A program made the position numbers and the translations under genes. 16,334 nt of DNA from Thermoplasmatales archaeon (GTDB lineage Archaea > Thermoplasmatota > E2 > UBA202 > DSCA01): contig DSCA01000206.1 of the NCBI GenBank assembly GCA_011049295.1, positions 1 through 16,334 on the forward strand, read 5' to 3'. This document shows positions 14,826 to 16,334 of the stretch, piece after piece. Every line of letters starts with the position of its first letter. The stretch's first letter is position 1. Under the pieces are notes generated by a model. The model was not told the origin of the DNA, did not search any database, and saw nothing but the letters and a program-made list of their open reading frames with translations.

Positions 14826-16091
14826 ATGTCCCCAAAAAAGGCACGAAATGTGTTCGTGGTGGTGATAGTGGCAATAGGATTGGTTTTTGGAGGGCTGGCC
14901 CATCAAGACATGCTGTTTTCCAGACCGGCAGAGGCACAAAAAACAGCCATTGACACCCATGCAACAGAGGACAGTGTGGCCGACCTCGTGGAGTCCCTAA
15001 ACGCTTTTTCTCTTGATATGTACGCCAAACTGTGCAGCGGCAACCACAGCAACGTATTCTTCTCTCCCTACAGCATCTTTGTCGCTCTCGCTATGACCTA
15101 TGAAGGAGCAAGAGGGGAAACAGCTCAGGAAATGCACACTGTCCTCCGATTCCGGCAAAACAACCACACCACCCTCTGCTCGTTCGGAAAAATCTACAAC
15201 CTGTTGAACGTGGATGCGGAATATACACTCCATACTGCAAATGCTCTCTGGACCCAGGAAAACTACCCGTTTTTACAGGAATATCTCCATTTTATTGAAA
15301 ACTACTACATGGGCGATGCAACTGATGTCAATTTTACCTACGCCGAGCAGGCCGCTCAAACGATAAGCCAGTGGGTGGAAGAAAACACGGGCGGAAAAAT
15401 TAAAGATTTTATCACCGGAGATGACATTCATCCGCTCACCAGATTAATTTTGACCAATGCAATCTACTTCAAAGGCAACTGGAGATATCAGTTTCCCCCT
15501 GAAAATACAGAAAACAAAGCCTTTGAGGTGTCCCCCGATACCACGGTGGATGTCCCCACGATGAGCATGTCCCATTCAGGCGTCAAACTGCAGTATGCAG
15601 AAACAGACGATATGCAGATGCTGGAGCTGCCGTATGAATCCGAAAAGTTGTCGATGACCATTTTCCTTCCCCGGGAGAACAATGTCTCAAAAATAGAACA
15701 CATGATGACGCCCGATAACCTAACCCAATGGCAGGAGTCTCTGATAGAAACCCAGGTCGACATGTCCCTGCCAAAGTTCAGCCTGGAGACAGAATACCGA
15801 TTGAAACAGGTTTTGATGGATATGGGGATGGCCATCCCCTTCACCTTGGATGCTGACTTCTCCGGCATGAATGGAAACCAGGATTTGTACATCGACAAAG
15901 TGATTCATAAAGCATTCATCGAAGTAAATGAAAAAGGGACAGAAGCAGCTGGCGCAACTTCAGTGCATATGAGCCTTACAAGTGTACCCGACAACGTCGT
16001 TTTCAATGCCAATCATCCTTTCCTGTTCATAATCCAACATCAGGAGACGGGCACCATTCTGTTCATGGGAAAAATTTGCAACCCTCAGTAA
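14826..16091 (+). CDS. Secreted serpin (protease inhibitor)
   Basis: A 421-residue serpin with a hydrophobic N-terminal segment (8-25, signal peptide or anchor) and a full serpin fold from about residue 50. Family landmarks are NVFFSPYSIFVALAMTYEGA, LILTNAIYFKGNWRYQF, MELPY-like LELPYESEKLSMTIFLP, DFSGM, and NHPFLFIIQHQETGTILFMG. The hinge of the reactive loop (EKGTEAAGATS, 369-379) has the small residues found in inhibitory serpins. Counting P15 from Gly371 puts P1 at Thr385 and P1' at Ser386. Inhibitory serpins trap serine, and sometimes cysteine, proteases irreversibly. Two secreted peptidases in the window, one of them papain-like, are possible relatives of the target but this is not shown. 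The gene is AT-richer than the left part of the window, which may reflect transfer. Confidence 0.93.
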   Translation: MSPKKARNVFVVVIVAIGLVFGGLAHQDMLFSRPAEAQKTAIDTHATEDSVADLVESLNAFSLDMYAKLCSGNHSNVFFSPYSIFVALAMTYEGARGETAQEMHTVLRFRQNNHTTLCSFGKIYNLLNVDAEYTLHTANALWTQENYPFLQEYLHFIENYYMGDATDVNFTYAEQAAQTISQWVEENTGGKIKDFITGDDIHPLTRLILTNAIYFKGNWRYQFPPENTENKAFEVSPDTTVDVPTMSMSHSGVKLQYAETDDMQMLELPYESEKLSMTIFLPRENNVSKIEHMMTPDNLTQWQESLIETQVDMSLPKFSLETEYRLKQVLMDMGMAIPFTLDADFSGMNGNQDLYIDKVIHKAFIEVNEKGTEAAGATSVHMSLTSVPDNVVFNANHPFLFIIQHQETGTILFMGKICNPQ

Positions 16092-16108
16092 AACATTGAA
16101 AAGGGATG

Positions 16109-16152
16109 GGATTAGGAGCATCTGTCCGGTGATGTTAGCTCCAGCCTAATCC
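16109..16152. terminator. Inverted repeat between convergent serpin and zinc-ribbon genes
   Basis: GGATTAGG (16109-16116) and CCTAATCC (16145-16152) are perfect inverse complements, and AGC / GCT just inside can extend the stem with a small bulge. The repeat lies downstream of the serpin stop and overlaps the last codons of the zinc-ribbon gene. It is not followed by a clear U-tract on either strand, so a terminator role is only a guess. Confidence 0.3.
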
Positions 16153-16287
16153 GCATCGGGTACAGAAATGTCTGCGATTCTCGTTTTCGAACCCATGTTC
16201 AAAGGGTTGATGGCCGCACTGGGGACAGGCGTTGCTGTCGGTTTGAAAATAGTACTTGAGCCAATTGAGCAGAGTCGTGTTTCCCAT
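16135..16287 (-). CDS. Small zinc-ribbon protein (50 residues)
   Basis: A complete short gene of 50 codons plus stop. The N-terminal part (NTTLLNWLKYYFQ) is an amphipathic helix. It is followed by a two-knuckle zinc ribbon, CPQCGH (Cys21, Cys24) and CTRCGLGWS (Cys42, Cys45), 17 residues apart. A TATA-like box at 16311-16319 places a start within two bases of the ATG at 16287, a textbook leaderless arrangement, which argues that it is a real gene and not a chance frame. It converges on the serpin gene. It does not look like the zinc-finger tail of a transposase, because the spacing and flanks differ. Function is unknown; such small zinc ribbons often bind nucleic acid or protein partners. Confidence 0.65.
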   Translation of the reverse strand: MGNTTLLNWLKYYFQTDSNACPQCGHQPFEHGFENENRRHFCTRCGLGWS

Positions 16288-16310
16288 CCCAAACAAGTCA
16301 ATCCCTTATC

Positions 16311-16319
16311 AATAATAAA
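16311..16319 (-). promoter_or_regulatory. TATA-like box of the zinc-ribbon gene
   Basis: The minus strand reads GTTTATTATTGATA, preceded by a purine-rich GAAAAATTCGAAAT that could act as BRE. The centre is 26-28 bp from the ATG at 16287. Confidence 0.5.
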
Positions 16320-16334
16320 CATTTCGAATTTTTC

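Noticed and set aside
16135..16287. Zinc-ribbon tail of a degraded transposase
   Set aside because: The frame is complete with its own start, stop and TATA box. Cysteine spacing and flanking residues do not match the transposase zinc finger, and no terminal repeats are visible.

Overview
The window looks like chromosomal DNA from an archaeon, most plausibly an uncultured Thermoplasmata/Thermoplasmatota-like lineage. The lineage is an inference. The archaeal assignment rests on three things: an archaeal-type asparaginyl-tRNA synthetase; AT-rich TATA-like boxes about 25-32 bp upstream of several start codons, with little or no Shine-Dalgarno sequence (mostly leaderless or near-leaderless transcripts); and a gene mix of secreted C1A/M28 peptidases with PKD/Ig-like domains, a NosD-type beta-helix protein, a UbiA prenyltransferase and a serpin. 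Most of the window is GC-rich. From about 12.6 kb onward, and most clearly in the NosD and serpin genes, it is visibly AT-richer. Gene density is high and no stretch over 300 bp lacks a gene. No rRNA, tRNA, insertion sequence or CRISPR array was seen.

Layout. Positions 1-112 hold no coding sequence. They contain a leftward TATA box and a strong hairpin exactly where its transcript should begin. Next come a leftward secreted rhodanese/papain-like peptidase with PKD and Ig-like domains (113-1888), argS (2092-3789) preceded by a short arginine-rich reading frame that overlaps its start codon, and asnS on the opposite strand (3792-5090). A rightward pair follows, a Fe-S PD-(D/E)XK nuclease and an AhpD-like protein (5166-6918). 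After it lie a small secreted Ig-like protein (6920-7336, leftward) and, divergent from it, an M28 metallopeptidase followed closely by an AlkD-like DNA repair protein (7416-9343). A leftward two-gene operon encodes a UbiA prenyltransferase and a phytoene-desaturase-like flavoprotein (9340-11714). The right part holds a TauE/SafE permease (11810-12598), a sulfotransferase (12618-13604), a NosD-like secreted protein (13672-14673), a serpin (14826-16091), and a complete 50-residue zinc-ribbon gene (16135-16287) short enough to be missed by length cut-offs.

How the genes may work together. The clearest theme is extracellular proteolysis. A secreted cysteine endopeptidase, a secreted M28 peptidase and a small secreted protein all carry the same C-terminal Ig-like domain, and a secreted serpin with an inhibitory-type hinge lies in the same window. 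This suggests a protein-scavenging set sharing a binding or localisation module, with an inhibitor for self-protection or competition. The link to the serpin is inference. The tRNA synthetases, nuclease and AlkD-like gene are housekeeping or repair genes. The UbiA/flavoprotein pair is probably an isoprenoid (lipid, quinone or carotenoid) pathway step of unknown product.
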